From CAZFQD01 sp964520885 (GTDB lineage: Bacteria > Bacillota > Clostridia > Oscillospirales > SIG519): DNA of 10,589 nucleotides. Below, one piece after another: positions 1-6,785 of this stretch. The DNA is taken from contig CAZFQD010000080.1 in NCBI GenBank assembly GCA_964520885.1, forward strand, positions 1 to 10,589. Direction: 5' to 3'. The position numbers and the translations under genes were made by a program. Each line of letters begins with the position of its first letter. The first letter of the stretch is position 1. Under the pieces are notes generated by a model. It was not told the DNA's origin. It worked only from the letters and a program-made list of their open reading frames with translations, and did not search any database.

Positions 1-1
1 A

Positions 2-838
2 TTCAGAGGACGACGTACGGTTGGTCGATTTGAACCTTGGATTGACTTGGGTGTTTTTAATTTTCAGCCATCTGAATTGGCAAAAATATCGGTAATTATT
101 TTAGTGTCTCTTTTCATTTCTGTTAATTACAGTAAAATGAAAACCTTTAAATATGGTATTTTAATACCGGGTTTAATAACACTTATTGCGGCTGGTTTAG
201 TTATTATTGAGCCTCATCTTTCAGGAGCTATTCTTGTTTGCTTTGTAGGTTTAATACTTATGATAGTTGGAGGATCAAATCTTAAATTTTTTGTGGCTTT
301 AACGGTGGCGGCTACAGGAGTTCTTATATATGTAATTACAAACACACAGTATATGGCAAATAGAATTAGTATTTGGCAAAATCCAGCTTCTGACCCTCTT
401 GGAAAGGGATTTCAAACCTTGCAATCGCTTTATGCAATAGGTTCAGGTGGTTTTTTTGGTTTAGGGCTTGGAGGTTCACGGCAAAAATATCAATACATCC
501 CTATGCCACAAAATGACTATATATTTTCAATAGTATGTGAAGAATTAGGCTTTATTGGAGCAATTATAATTATTATTCTTTTCGCCTTGCTTATATATAG
601 AGGTTTTGTTATTGCTTGGTCAGCACCTGATAAATTTGGAGCATTATTAGTTGTAGGAATTATTTCACAAGTTGCTATACAAACACTTTTAAATATTGCA
701 GTAGTAACAAATACTATACCTGTAACAGGAATTTCACTCCCCTTTTTTAGCTATGGGGGCAGTTCTTTAACATTTTTGTTGGCTGAAATGGGAATAGTGC
801 TTTCGGTTTCAAGATATTCCCGACTGGCAAAAGGATAA
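2..838 (+). CDS. ftsW: FtsW/SpoVE septal peptidoglycan polymerase (5' end outside window)
   Basis: This is the C-terminal 278 residues of a SEDS-family glycosyltransferase, the membrane enzyme that polymerises lipid II at the division septum together with a class B penicillin-binding protein. The frame is open from base 2, so the gene starts upstream of the window; the internal TTG at 47 is not its start. Visible family landmarks are the loop WIDLGVFNFQPSELAKI, the segment IGSGGFFGLGLGGSRQKY followed by DYIFSIVCEELGFIG, and the C-terminal block SLPFFSYGGSSL. Several hydrophobic helices alternate with these loops. Its position directly before murG matches ftsW or spoVE in Firmicutes rather than rodA. 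I cannot tell a vegetative FtsW from a sporulation SpoVE here. The stop TAA at 836-838 is followed by a 74-bp gap before murG. Confidence 0.93.
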   Translation, partial: FRGRRTVGRFEPWIDLGVFNFQPSELAKISVIILVSLFISVNYSKMKTFKYGILIPGLITLIAAGLVIIEPHLSGAILVCFVGLILMIVGGSNLKFFVALTVAATGVLIYVITNTQYMANRISIWQNPASDPLGKGFQTLQSLYAIGSGGFFGLGLGGSRQKYQYIPMPQNDYIFSIVCEELGFIGAIIIIILFALLIYRGFVIAWSAPDKFGALLVVGIISQVAIQTLLNIAVVTNTIPVTGISLPFFSYGGSSLTFLLAEMGIVLSVSRYSRLAKG

Positions 839-840
839 GC

Positions 841-890
841 ACAATGAACAATGAACACCGAAATTGTTCGCTGTTCATTGTTCGTTGTTA
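841..890. repeat. Short simple-sequence inverted repeat in the ftsW-murG gap
   Basis: The gap contains AACAATGAACA at 847-857 and its perfect complement TGTTCATTGTT at 872-882, separated by 14 bases, with further degenerate ACAATGAAC and GTTCGTTGTT copies on either side. The RNA could form an 11-bp hairpin, but there is no clear T-run next to it, so I do not call it a terminator. Similar AATGAR-type sequence recurs after murG and murA. Confidence 0.6.
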
Positions 891-912
891 ATTAATTTTA
901 GGTGGTGATATA

Positions 913-2046
913 GTGGTAGTTAATAATAAAGAAATAAAAGTTTTAATTTCTGGCGGAGGAACGGCAGGTCATATTAATCCTGCTTTGACTATTGCTAAAA
1001 AAATAAAAGAATACTATCCCAATGCAAAATTTTTGTTTGTAGGAACTGCAAATGGGCTTGAAGCAAGATTAGTTCCTCAAGAAGGATATGAAATAAAATT
1101 TATTAAGGTAAGCGGGCTTATAAGAAAACTATCTTTACAGAATTTACTTATATTAAGAAATGCCATTAAAGCAGTAAATGATAGCAAAAAAATTATTAAA
1201 AATTTTAAGCCAGATATTGTTATTGGAACAGGTGGCTATGTTAGCGGTCCCGTTATTTATGCTGCCACTAAATTAAAAATTAAAACTGCTATTCACGAAC
1301 AAAATGCTTTTTGGGGAATAACAACAAGGTTTTTAGCAAAAAGAGTTGATAGAATTATGCTTAGTTTTCCAAATTCAAAAAAGGTTAAGAAAAACAACAA
1401 AAAAGTCTTTATAACAGGAAATCCCATTAGAGAAGAATTTTTGCATATTGATAAACATTCAGCAAGAAGAGTTTTAGATTTGGATACAAGACCTTTAATT
1501 TTTTCTTATGGTGGTAGCGGAGGAGCTAATAAAATCAATACTGCCTTTTGTCATATGCTTAGTATTTCAAAGAAAGAGAAGCTATTTAATCATATTCACG
1601 GAACAGGAAAAAGGGATTATTATGATGTTTTAAATTATTTAAAAAAAGAAAATATTAATATAAATAATAATGATATTAGAGTGCTTGAATATGTTTATGA
1701 TATGCCAAGAGTAATGGCGGCGGCTGATTTGGTTGTTTGCAGGTCAGGGGCTATTACCTTAGCAGAGTTAGCGGTTTTAGGAAAGCCTTCAATTCTTATA
1801 CCTTCACCAAATGTAACGGAAAATCATCAATATTATAATGCAAAGGTTTTTGAAGACAATAAGGCGGCTTTAATAATTGAGGATAAGGATTTGACAGGCG
1901 AACTTTTATATGAAAAAATTAAAAATTTGTTTATTAACTATGATAATATAATTGCAATGTCGCATAATGCTAAGAGCCTTGCAATTAAGGATGCCAATGA
2001 GAAGATATGCAAAGTAATTACTGAACTATTAGAATGTAGAATGTAG
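913..2046 (+). CDS. murG: MurG, UDP-GlcNAc:undecaprenyl-PP-MurNAc-pentapeptide GlcNAc transferase
   Basis: MurG converts lipid I to lipid II on the cytoplasmic face of the membrane, the last intracellular step of peptidoglycan precursor synthesis. The 377-residue product is close to the usual 355-375. Diagnostic motifs are SGGGTAGHINPA (about residues 13-24), GTGGYVSGPV, HEQNAFWG, GNPIREEF, SYGGSGGANKIN at the start of the second Rossmann-like domain, and CRSGAITLAELAVLGKPSIL followed by NHQYYNA in the UDP-GlcNAc site. The start is GTG at 913, preceded by AGGTGGTG at about 900-907. Its neighbours ftsW and murA support a dcw-type operon. The last codons (residues ECRM) fall in the repeated GAATGTAGAATGTAG motif that continues into the intergenic DNA, so the extreme C terminus may be repeat-derived. 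Confidence 0.97.
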   Translation: MVVNNKEIKVLISGGGTAGHINPALTIAKKIKEYYPNAKFLFVGTANGLEARLVPQEGYEIKFIKVSGLIRKLSLQNLLILRNAIKAVNDSKKIIKNFKPDIVIGTGGYVSGPVIYAATKLKIKTAIHEQNAFWGITTRFLAKRVDRIMLSFPNSKKVKKNNKKVFITGNPIREEFLHIDKHSARRVLDLDTRPLIFSYGGSGGANKINTAFCHMLSISKKEKLFNHIHGTGKRDYYDVLNYLKKENININNNDIRVLEYVYDMPRVMAAADLVVCRSGAITLAELAVLGKPSILIPSPNVTENHQYYNAKVFEDNKAALIIEDKDLTGELLYEKIKNLFINYDNIIAMSHNAKSLAIKDANEKICKVITELLECRM

Positions 2047-2145
2047 AATTGTTGTGTCAAAGCCATTTTCCTTATTTGATTATGAATTGTGCATTGTGGA
2101 TTTATTCATTCCTCATTCCTCATTTCTCATTTCTCATTGTGAAGA
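2030..2145. repeat. Low-complexity AATGAR/CATTCCTCATT repeats between murG and murA
   Basis: The 187-bp gap contains two kinds of short tandem sequence: GAATGTAGAATGTAGAATT at 2031-2049, overlapping the murG stop, and alternating CATTCCTC and CATTTCTC units at about 2107-2140. Read on the - strand the latter is the same AATGAG/AATGAA flavour as the repeats after ftsW and murA. I see no gene here. Function, if any, is unknown; the sequence is too simple to assign to a named element. Confidence 0.55.
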
Positions 2146-2189
2146 GGTTTGTCCATTCACACCCTAACTCTTGATAGCATATTATGAGA

Positions 2190-2205
2190 ACGGGTAGTAA
2201 CCCGT
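2190..2205 (+). promoter_or_regulatory. Hairpin in the murA leader
   Basis: ACGGGT (2190-2195), loop AGTA, ACCCGT (2200-2205) form a perfect 6-bp stem ending 15 bases before the murA Shine-Dalgarno sequence at 2221-2226. There is no adjacent T-run, so it is not an intrinsic terminator as it stands. It could be a leader RNA element or a protein site. It also contains the in-frame GTG at 2204, which argues against that codon as the start of murA. Confidence 0.4.
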
Positions 2206-2233
2206 GCTTATGAATGTTACGGAGGGTAAAATT

Positions 2234-3499
2234 ATGTCAAGATTTATAATAGATGGAATGAAAAAGTTAAATGGCGAAATAAAAATTCAAGGAGCAAAAA
2301 ACAGTGCATTACCTATAATGGCGGCGAGTATTTTGGGCGAGGGTCAGTCAATAATTGAAAATTGTCCTTCCCTTAGCGACACAGAAAGTGCAGGAGAAAT
2401 ATTAAATTCCTTAGGTTGTCGTGTTACTTATGAAAATGGAATAATAATGGTTGATAGTAGTTCTATTAATGATTTTGTTATACCTGATCATTTAATGAGG
2501 CAAATGCGTTCTTCAGTAATGTTTTTGGGGGCAATATTAGGCAAGATGAACAAGGCAAAAATTAGTTTACCCGGAGGCTGTGAAATTGGTTCAAGACCTA
2601 TTGATATACATTTAAGTGCATTAAGCAAAATGGGAGTTAAAATTAATGATGAATATGGCTTTTTAACCTGTGAATGTCCAAACGGCTTAAAAGGAGCAGA
2701 GATAATATTAAACTTTCCAAGTGTTGGTGCTACTGAAAATATTATGTTAGCCGCATGCTTAGCAAAGGGCACTACAACAATTTTAAATGCGGCAAGAGAA
2801 CCAGAAATTGAAGATTTGCAAAACTTTCTTATTTCTATGGGTGCTAAAATCAGTGGTGCTGGTGGAAATGTTATTAGAATTGATGGAGTAAATAAAATGC
2901 ACAGGGCTCATTGGACTGTAATCCCCGATAGAATTGTTGCCGCAACATACATAATTGCGGTTTATGCAACGGGAGGAAAGGGACGATTTACAAATGTCAA
3001 TCCATCTCATTTATCCTCAGTACTTGCTTTTTTATCAGATGCAGGGTGTAGGTTAAATTGGGGAGCAAATTATATTGAACTTAAGGAAAGTATGCCACCT
3101 AAGGCATTAAAAAACATTAGAACAATGCCATATCCGGGATTCCCAACTGATATTCAAGCACCATTTATGGCATTAATGTCTATAGCTGAGGGGAGTAGTA
3201 TCTTTATTGAAACCATTTTTGACAATAGATATAAGCATATTGATGAGTTGACAAGAATGGGTGCTAAAATAAAGGTTGAAAGCCGAGTGGCAGTAGTTGA
3301 GGGAGTGAAAAGGCTTACAGGGGCAAAAGTTGAAGCAACTGATTTAAGAGGCGGAGCTGCCCTTATTATTGCGGCTCTTTGTGCTCAAGGACAAAGTGAA
3401 ATAGAAAAAACATTCCATATTGATAGAGGATATGATAAAATAGAATATAATTTGGCTAATTTAGGGGCAAATATAAAAAGAATGAGCAATGAGGAGTGA
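2234..3499 (+). CDS. murA: MurA, UDP-N-acetylglucosamine 1-carboxyvinyltransferase
   Basis: MurA transfers enolpyruvate from phosphoenolpyruvate to UDP-GlcNAc, the first committed step of peptidoglycan synthesis, in the cytoplasm. The product is 421 residues, matching the family length of about 420. The catalytic loop LPGGCEIGSRPIDIH carries the active-site cysteine at residue 116, the form that is alkylated by fosfomycin. GAKNSALPIMAA near the N terminus carries Lys22-Asn23 for substrate binding, and DLRGGAALIIAAL near the C terminus is also typical. The fold is an inside-out alpha/beta barrel of two domains. I chose ATG 2234 because GGAGGG lies 7 bases upstream; an in-frame GTG at 2204 would add 10 residues but lies in a leader hairpin and lacks a ribosome binding site. 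The last codons (SNEE) overlap AATGAGCAATGAGGAGTGAG, resembling the intergenic repeats. Confidence 0.97.
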   Translation: MSRFIIDGMKKLNGEIKIQGAKNSALPIMAASILGEGQSIIENCPSLSDTESAGEILNSLGCRVTYENGIIMVDSSSINDFVIPDHLMRQMRSSVMFLGAILGKMNKAKISLPGGCEIGSRPIDIHLSALSKMGVKINDEYGFLTCECPNGLKGAEIILNFPSVGATENIMLAACLAKGTTTILNAAREPEIEDLQNFLISMGAKISGAGGNVIRIDGVNKMHRAHWTVIPDRIVAATYIIAVYATGGKGRFTNVNPSHLSSVLAFLSDAGCRLNWGANYIELKESMPPKALKNIRTMPYPGFPTDIQAPFMALMSIAEGSSIFIETIFDNRYKHIDELTRMGAKIKVESRVAVVEGVKRLTGAKVEATDLRGGAALIIAALCAQGQSEIEKTFHIDRGYDKIEYNLANLGANIKRMSNEE

Positions 3500-3546
3500 G
3501 AAAATTCTCTTGTTTCTCGACTACTGTATCAAAAAGGAGAATGTTT

Positions 3547-4377
3547 ATGGCAGTGAAATATGTAAATAGAATTGCCGAAAAATCAACTGAAAACAAAAGA
3601 GGCATTATGAGTATAAAAAGACGAAAGAAAAAAAGTTTTATTTATTTTCTTTTGTTATTTATTTTATTGATGACTATTGTTACAGTATCTTCCTTAACGA
3701 TATTTTTTAATATTAAACAAATAAAAATTACAGGTAAATCTATTTATACAGAACAAGAAATTATTAATAATTTAGGCATTAAACTATCTGAAAATATGTT
3801 TAGAATTGATAAGTTTAAGACTATTAAAAACATTGAGAATAATTTACCATATATCAAAAGTGTTATGATAAAAAGAAATTTACCCGAGACATTAGAGGTA
3901 ATTATTGCTCCAGCAGTTGAAGTGGCTTATGTTGAAACTGCTGGTGGTTATGCAGTTTTAAGCAATGATGGTAAGGTGCTTAATAATTTGAGGGAAGAGC
4001 CAAAATTAATAAAATTAATTGGCTCAGGCATTATTAAAAACACAGTAGGGCAACAAGCTCAGTTTTCAACCGAAGGGGGAAAGGAGGTAGTAGAACAACT
4101 TTATGAATTATTTAAAAAATTTAATGTTTTAGATGGCGTGCAACAATTAAATATTGGGAAAGTGTATGATTTGACTTTTATTTATGAAGATAGATTTGTA
4201 GTTCATTTAGGAAATTCAGATTTGTTAGACTCTAAAATTCAATTTTTTGAATACTTGATAAAGGAAAAAAGTAAAACTGAAAAAGCCATAATAAATGTTA
4301 GTGATACTGCCGATAGAAAGGCATCTTATATTCCGTTAAATCAAATTGAATGGGAAAAGCAAAAAAATGGTGAATAA
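3547..4377 (+). CDS. ftsQ: FtsQ/DivIB cell-division protein with POTRA domain
   Basis: This is a single-pass division protein of the FtsQ/DivIB family, which links cytoplasmic and extracytoplasmic parts of the divisome. Of 276 residues, the N terminus is short, basic and cytoplasmic (SIKRRKKKS, about 22-30). It is followed by one membrane helix (about 31-53), then a POTRA domain beginning FNIKQIKITGKSIYTEQEII and ending near LPETLEVIIAPA, and a beta-rich C-terminal domain. Sequence similarity in this family is low, so the call rests on architecture, the POTRA pattern and the location between murA and ftsZ. ATG 3547 is chosen because AAAGGAG at 3533-3539 is 7 bases upstream. Alternatives are ATG 3541, too close to that site, and GTG 3496, which overlaps the murA stop and has no good site. 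Confidence 0.9.
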   Translation: MAVKYVNRIAEKSTENKRGIMSIKRRKKKSFIYFLLLFILLMTIVTVSSLTIFFNIKQIKITGKSIYTEQEIINNLGIKLSENMFRIDKFKTIKNIENNLPYIKSVMIKRNLPETLEVIIAPAVEVAYVETAGGYAVLSNDGKVLNNLREEPKLIKLIGSGIIKNTVGQQAQFSTEGGKEVVEQLYELFKKFNVLDGVQQLNIGKVYDLTFIYEDRFVVHLGNSDLLDSKIQFFEYLIKEKSKTEKAIINVSDTADRKASYIPLNQIEWEKQKNGE

Positions 4378-4427
4378 TAAAAATAATAAAAATAATTAAA
4401 AAAGTTTTAAAAAAATACTTGATTATT

Positions 4428-4456
4428 TTGAAGAAAAATTATAACATATATATAAA
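4428..4456 (+). promoter_or_regulatory. Probable sigma-A promoter upstream of ftsZ
   Basis: TTGAAG (4428-4433), a 17-base spacer, and TATAAA (4451-4456) lie in an AT-rich gap about 45-70 bases before the ftsZ start. A second -10-like TATAAT is at 4463-4468 without a matching -35 at the right distance. This would allow ftsZ to be transcribed apart from the upstream mur genes. Confidence 0.5.
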
Positions 4457-4498
4457 AGTATGTATAATGTCAACATAATCTTAAAAGGAGGTCTAAAA

Positions 4499-5560
4499 AT
4501 GCCTTTTCGTTTTGCAAATGATTATGACAAAATTGTTCAAATAAAGGTTTTGGGAGTTGGGGGTGGCGGTAATAATGCTGTCAACCGAATGATTGAAAAG
4601 GATATAAAGGGTGTTGAGTTCATATCAATTAATACCGATATGCAAGCACTATATATTTCAAGAGCAACTCATAAAATCAATATTGGAGAAAAGCTTACAA
4701 GGGGGCAAGGTGCAGGGTCTGACCCTGAAAAGGGTAAGAGAGCCGCTGAAGAGTCTCGTGAGGTTATTGCCGATGCTTTAAGAGGCACCGATATGGTGTT
4801 TATTACTGCCGGTATGGGTGGCGGAACAGGAACAGGTGCCGTCCCTATTATTGCTGAAATTGCTAAGGAACTTGGCATTTTAACTGTTGGTATTGTTACT
4901 AAGCCTTTTAATTTTGAAGGCAAGCAACGATTAAATCAAGCTGAACAGGGCATTGAAAATTTAAAAGCGAGAGTTGATTCCTTAGTTATTATTCCTAATG
5001 AACGCTTGAAAAATGTTTCAGAACAAAAAATCACCCTTCAAAATGCTTTTATTATTGCTGATGATGTTTTAAGGCAAGCGGTTCAAGGTATATCCGATTT
5101 AATTAAGGTTCCCGGTATAGTTAATTTGGACTTTGCCGATATTACCACAGTTATGAATGACGCAGGTTATGCACATATGGGTGTTGGCTCTGCCTCTGGC
5201 AAGGATAAAGCTGAGACTGCCGCAAGAATGGCTATTTCTTCTCCGCTTCTTGAAACTTCTATTACAGGGGCTAAAGGTGTATTAGTGAATATCACTTCTT
5301 CGCCAGATATTACTCTTGAAGAGGTTGAAATTGCATCCTCAATGATAGCAGAATCAGCACATGCAGATGCCAATATTATTTGGGGAACAGCTTTTGATGA
5401 TAAAATGAATGATGAAATTAGAGTTACTGTTATTGCAACAGGCTTTGAAGTTGGCTCACAGAGATTTTTTCCACCAAATTTCGCTTTTTCGCACGAAAAC
5501 GATGAATCAAATGATAAAGAAGAAATTGATATTTTAACTGCCTTGATTAATAAATTATAA
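4499..5560 (+). CDS. ftsZ: FtsZ, tubulin-like division GTPase
   Basis: FtsZ polymerises at midcell into the Z-ring that recruits the divisome. The 353-residue product has an N-terminal GTPase domain with KVLGVGGGGNNAVNRM (about 16-31), the tubulin signature GGGTGTG at 107-113, and the nucleotide-contacting KPFNFEG. The T7 loop NLDFADI (209-215) supplies catalytic aspartates 211 and 214. The tubulin C-terminal domain ends near residue 318. The linker is very short, about 20 residues. The tail EEIDILTALINKL lacks the proline and phenylalanine of the usual D-I-P-x-F-L-R peptide that binds FtsA or SepF. ATG 4499 has a strong AAAAGGAGGT 6-7 bases upstream; ATG 4460 in the same frame overlaps the promoter region and is rejected. 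No ftsA precedes it. Confidence 0.98.
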   Translation: MPFRFANDYDKIVQIKVLGVGGGGNNAVNRMIEKDIKGVEFISINTDMQALYISRATHKINIGEKLTRGQGAGSDPEKGKRAAEESREVIADALRGTDMVFITAGMGGGTGTGAVPIIAEIAKELGILTVGIVTKPFNFEGKQRLNQAEQGIENLKARVDSLVIIPNERLKNVSEQKITLQNAFIIADDVLRQAVQGISDLIKVPGIVNLDFADITTVMNDAGYAHMGVGSASGKDKAETAARMAISSPLLETSITGAKGVLVNITSSPDITLEEVEIASSMIAESAHADANIIWGTAFDDKMNDEIRVTVIATGFEVGSQRFFPPNFAFSHENDESNDKEEIDILTALINKL

Positions 5561-5570
5561 TTTCAACATA

Positions 5571-5604
5571 TTAAAGGGGCGAGCATAATTGTTCGCCCCT
5601 TTAA
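5571..5604. terminator. Hairpin terminator after ftsZ
   Basis: TTAAAGGGGCGA (5571-5582) pairs perfectly with TCGCCCCTTTAA (5593-5604) around a 10-base loop, starting 10 bases after the ftsZ stop. The T-rich stretch after it is short, but the stable 12-bp stem and position fit the end of the division cluster. Confidence 0.75.
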
Positions 5605-5641
5605 TTTAAGCATTTTAATAAAAAAAATCGCCTTTCGCTAC

Positions 5642-5670
5642 TTGACACTTATCTAATAAACTGCTATTAT
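5642..5670 (+). promoter_or_regulatory. Strong promoter of the tRNA-Gln gene
   Basis: A consensus TTGACA (5642-5647), 17-base spacer and TATTAT (5665-5670) preceded by TGC (5662-5664), an extended -10 element. Transcription would start near 5677, about 17 bases before the mature tRNA. This is the best sigma-A-type promoter in the window. Confidence 0.85.
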
Positions 5671-5693
5671 GTATGTCGTATTTGAATTAATAA

Positions 5694-5768
5694 TGGGATA
5701 TAGCCAAGCGGTAAGGCAACGGACTTTGACTCCGTCATTCGAAGGTTCAAATCCTTCTATCCCAACCA
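5694..5768 (+). tRNA. tRNA-Gln (anticodon TTG)
   Basis: The 75-base gene folds into a normal cloverleaf. The acceptor stem is TGGGATA (5694-5700) with TATCCCA (5758-5764), then discriminator A and an encoded CCA (5766-5768). The anticodon stem ACGGA/TCCGT (5719-5723, 5731-5735) encloses CTTTGAC, with the anticodon TTG at 5726-5728, reading CAA and CAG glutamine codons. The T arm contains GGTTCAAATCC. The U1-A72 first pair is usual for bacterial tRNA-Gln. It stands alone, with its own promoter and terminator. Confidence 0.97.
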
Positions 5769-5770
5769 GA

Positions 5771-5798
5771 AAAAAGCAACCGAAAGGTTGCTTTTTTT
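5771..5798 (+). terminator. Intrinsic terminator of tRNA-Gln
   Basis: Stem GCAACC (5776-5781) and GGTTGC (5786-5791) close a GAAA tetraloop and are followed by seven T residues (5792-5798). The A-run before the stem makes it potentially bidirectional. Confidence 0.92.
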
Positions 5799-5800
5799 AA

Positions 5801-5950
5801 TGAAATTTGCCCTTTCAGGACAAATGATATACCGCAAGCGGTATGATATATTGTAAACAATATGATATACACTGCGGTGCATAAGGCAAATATTATTTCA
5901 TACAACTTGTTGTATATCATATGCGAAGCATATATCATACCGAAGGTATA
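5801..5950. repeat. Two-sided array of short hairpins with TGATAT / ATATCA spacers (copy A, family 1)
   Basis: Six small palindromes follow one another. The left half has ATACCGC-AA-GCGGTAT (5829-5844), ATATTGT-AA-ACAATAT (5848-5863) and a weaker CAC-TGCG-GTG, each preceded by TGATAT. The right half has ATACAAC-TT-GTTGTAT (5900-5915), ATATGC-GAA-GCATAT (5919-5933) and ATACC-GAA-GGTAT (5937-5949), each followed by ATATCA. The stems differ in sequence while spacers and geometry are kept, so the two halves are the same kind of array facing each other. Inexact inverted ends (TGAAATTTGCC near 5801; GGCAAATATTATTTCA at 5885-5900) bound the left half. No gene is visible. It may be a nonautonomous mobile or structural repeat. 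Confidence 0.75.
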
Positions 5951-5977
5951 TCATTATAAAATATCACACGGCTTTTA

Positions 5978-6083
5978 AAATGTGCTTTGCACGCTAAATT
6001 GTCTGCGGACAGCTAAAAGGCGAATTTAATTTAGCTATTGACTATGTCAATAATTTAGCTTGTTGCATAGGCAACAAATTTAG
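5978..6083. repeat. Hairpin array with GCTAAA / TTTAGC spacers (copy A, family 2)
   Basis: Four short palindromes: GTGC-TTT-GCAC (5982-5992), TGTC-TGCG-GACA (6000-6011), ATTGAC-TAT-GTCAAT (6037-6051) and TGTTGC-ATAG-GCAACA (6061-6076). The first two are followed by GCTAAA, the last two by its complement TTTAGC, so the halves face a centre near 6025. Bases 5978-6032 recur with one mismatch at 8523-8577, on the other side of the MORN genes. The remaining stretch to 6140 is AT-rich and I see nothing else in it. Confidence 0.75.
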
Positions 6084-6142
6084 CTATATATTGTAATTGA
6101 AATTAATTTATGCTATTTTAATCCCAAAGAATAGGCAAGCAT

Positions 6143-6180
6143 AAAAAAATAGCCCCTAAGTTTTAAGGCTTGGGGGTTAT
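6143..6180 (-). terminator. Intrinsic terminator of the MORN gene cluster
   Basis: On the - strand, ATAACCCCCAAG (6180-6169) pairs with CTTAGGGGCTAT (6160-6149) with two mismatches across an 8-base loop, followed by seven T residues (6149-6143). It lies 45 bases after the stop of the last MORN gene and fits termination of - strand transcripts. Confidence 0.7.
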
Positions 6181-6188
6181 AATATTAT

Positions 6189-6227
6189 TTCATATTTTAT
6201 TAAGTTATATTGTTAATTCCTCAATCA
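6189..6227 (-). repeat. Conserved tail sequence of the MORN genes, copy 3 of 3
   Basis: From the stop codon onward (- strand) the sequence TGATTGAGGAATTAACAATA and the AT-rich bases up to AAATATGAA match the segments after the other two MORN genes (7482-7428 and 6836-6786). This copy diverges after AAATATGAA, whereas the other two run on into the start of the next gene. It marks the end of the last tandem duplication. Confidence 0.7.
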
Positions 6228-6785
6228 GTTTACCATTTCACCATTTATCCAATTACCATCATATAGCACTTTTCCGTTTTCATCATACAATTTCCCTTGA
6301 CCTTCATATTCTCCATTCAAATAATTGCCTTCATACATCATATTACCTTTTATATAATATTCTGTTCCTTTCCCTGACCTTGCATCATTTAGGAAATTGC
6401 CTTTATACCGTAACTGACCATTTTCATAATATATTTCCCCTTGACCTGACCGTTGACCATTTAAATAATCACCTTCATAAAATAACTTATCATTTAAATA
6501 ATCATCTTCATAAAATAACTGACCATTGTTATAATAATATTCTGTTCCTTTCCCTGACCATTTATCATTTTCCCAATTACCTTCATACATCAATTGACCA
6601 TTTGACCGATATTCTTTCCCTTGACCTGACCGTTGACCATTTAAAAAATTACCCTCATAACATAACTTGTCATTTTCATAATATTGCTTTCCTATCCCTG
6701 ACGGTAAACCTTTTGAAAGACTGCCTTTATACAATAGTTTATCGTTTATATAATATTGCTTTACCTTGCCCGTTAAATTCTCCAT
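6225..6785 (-). CDS. MORN-repeat protein (MORN-only copy 2)
   Basis: A 186-residue protein made almost wholly of MORN-type repeats, glycine-rich beta-hairpin units of about 24 residues (for example YEGNFLNGQRSGQGKEYRSN). There are about eight, one cut down to 11 residues (YEDDYLNDKLF), plus a C-terminal half repeat ending YDGNWINGEMVN that is shared with the neighbouring MORN proteins. MORN repeats usually serve as protein- or membrane-binding scaffolds; no enzymatic residues are visible and no target can be named. There is no signal peptide or membrane helix. The start ATG has AGGTGG 8 bases upstream, but those upstream bases are themselves a MORN repeat in another frame, so the start region looks recombined. 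Last gene of a co-oriented group, 48 bases after its neighbour. Confidence 0.8.
   Translation of the reverse strand: MENLTGKVKQYYINDKLLYKGSLSKGLPSGIGKQYYENDKLCYEGNFLNGQRSGQGKEYRSNGQLMYEGNWENDKWSGKGTEYYYNNGQLFYEDDYLNDKLFYEGDYLNGQRSGQGEIYYENGQLRYKGNFLNDARSGKGTEYYIKGNMMYEGNYLNGEYEGQGKLYDENGKVLYDGNWINGEMVN

Noticed and set aside
2204..2233. GTG 2204 as the start of murA.
   Set aside because: It lies in a hairpin without a ribosome binding site, whereas ATG 2234 has GGAGGG at the right distance and gives the normal family length.
2488..3010. Two - strand frames inside murA (94 and 75 codons), and similar ones inside ftsZ.
   Set aside because: Antisense shadows of well-conserved essential genes, with no independent signals.
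5694..5800. tRNA-Gln as an attachment site of an integrated element.
   Set aside because: The 3' end of the tRNA is not repeated elsewhere in the window and no integrase gene is seen. The repeats flanking the MORN genes do not include tRNA sequence.
5747..5938. 63-codon - strand frame overlapping the end of tRNA-Gln.
   Set aside because: It crosses the tRNA, its terminator and the hairpin array, and has no ribosome binding site.
5829..6083. CRISPR array.
   Set aside because: The constant parts are only 6-8 bases and the variable parts are palindromes, which is the reverse of CRISPR structure. No cas genes are present.
5978..6083. Integron attC-like sites.
   Set aside because: No GTTRRRY/RYYYAAC core pair, no integrase and no cassette genes in the expected positions.
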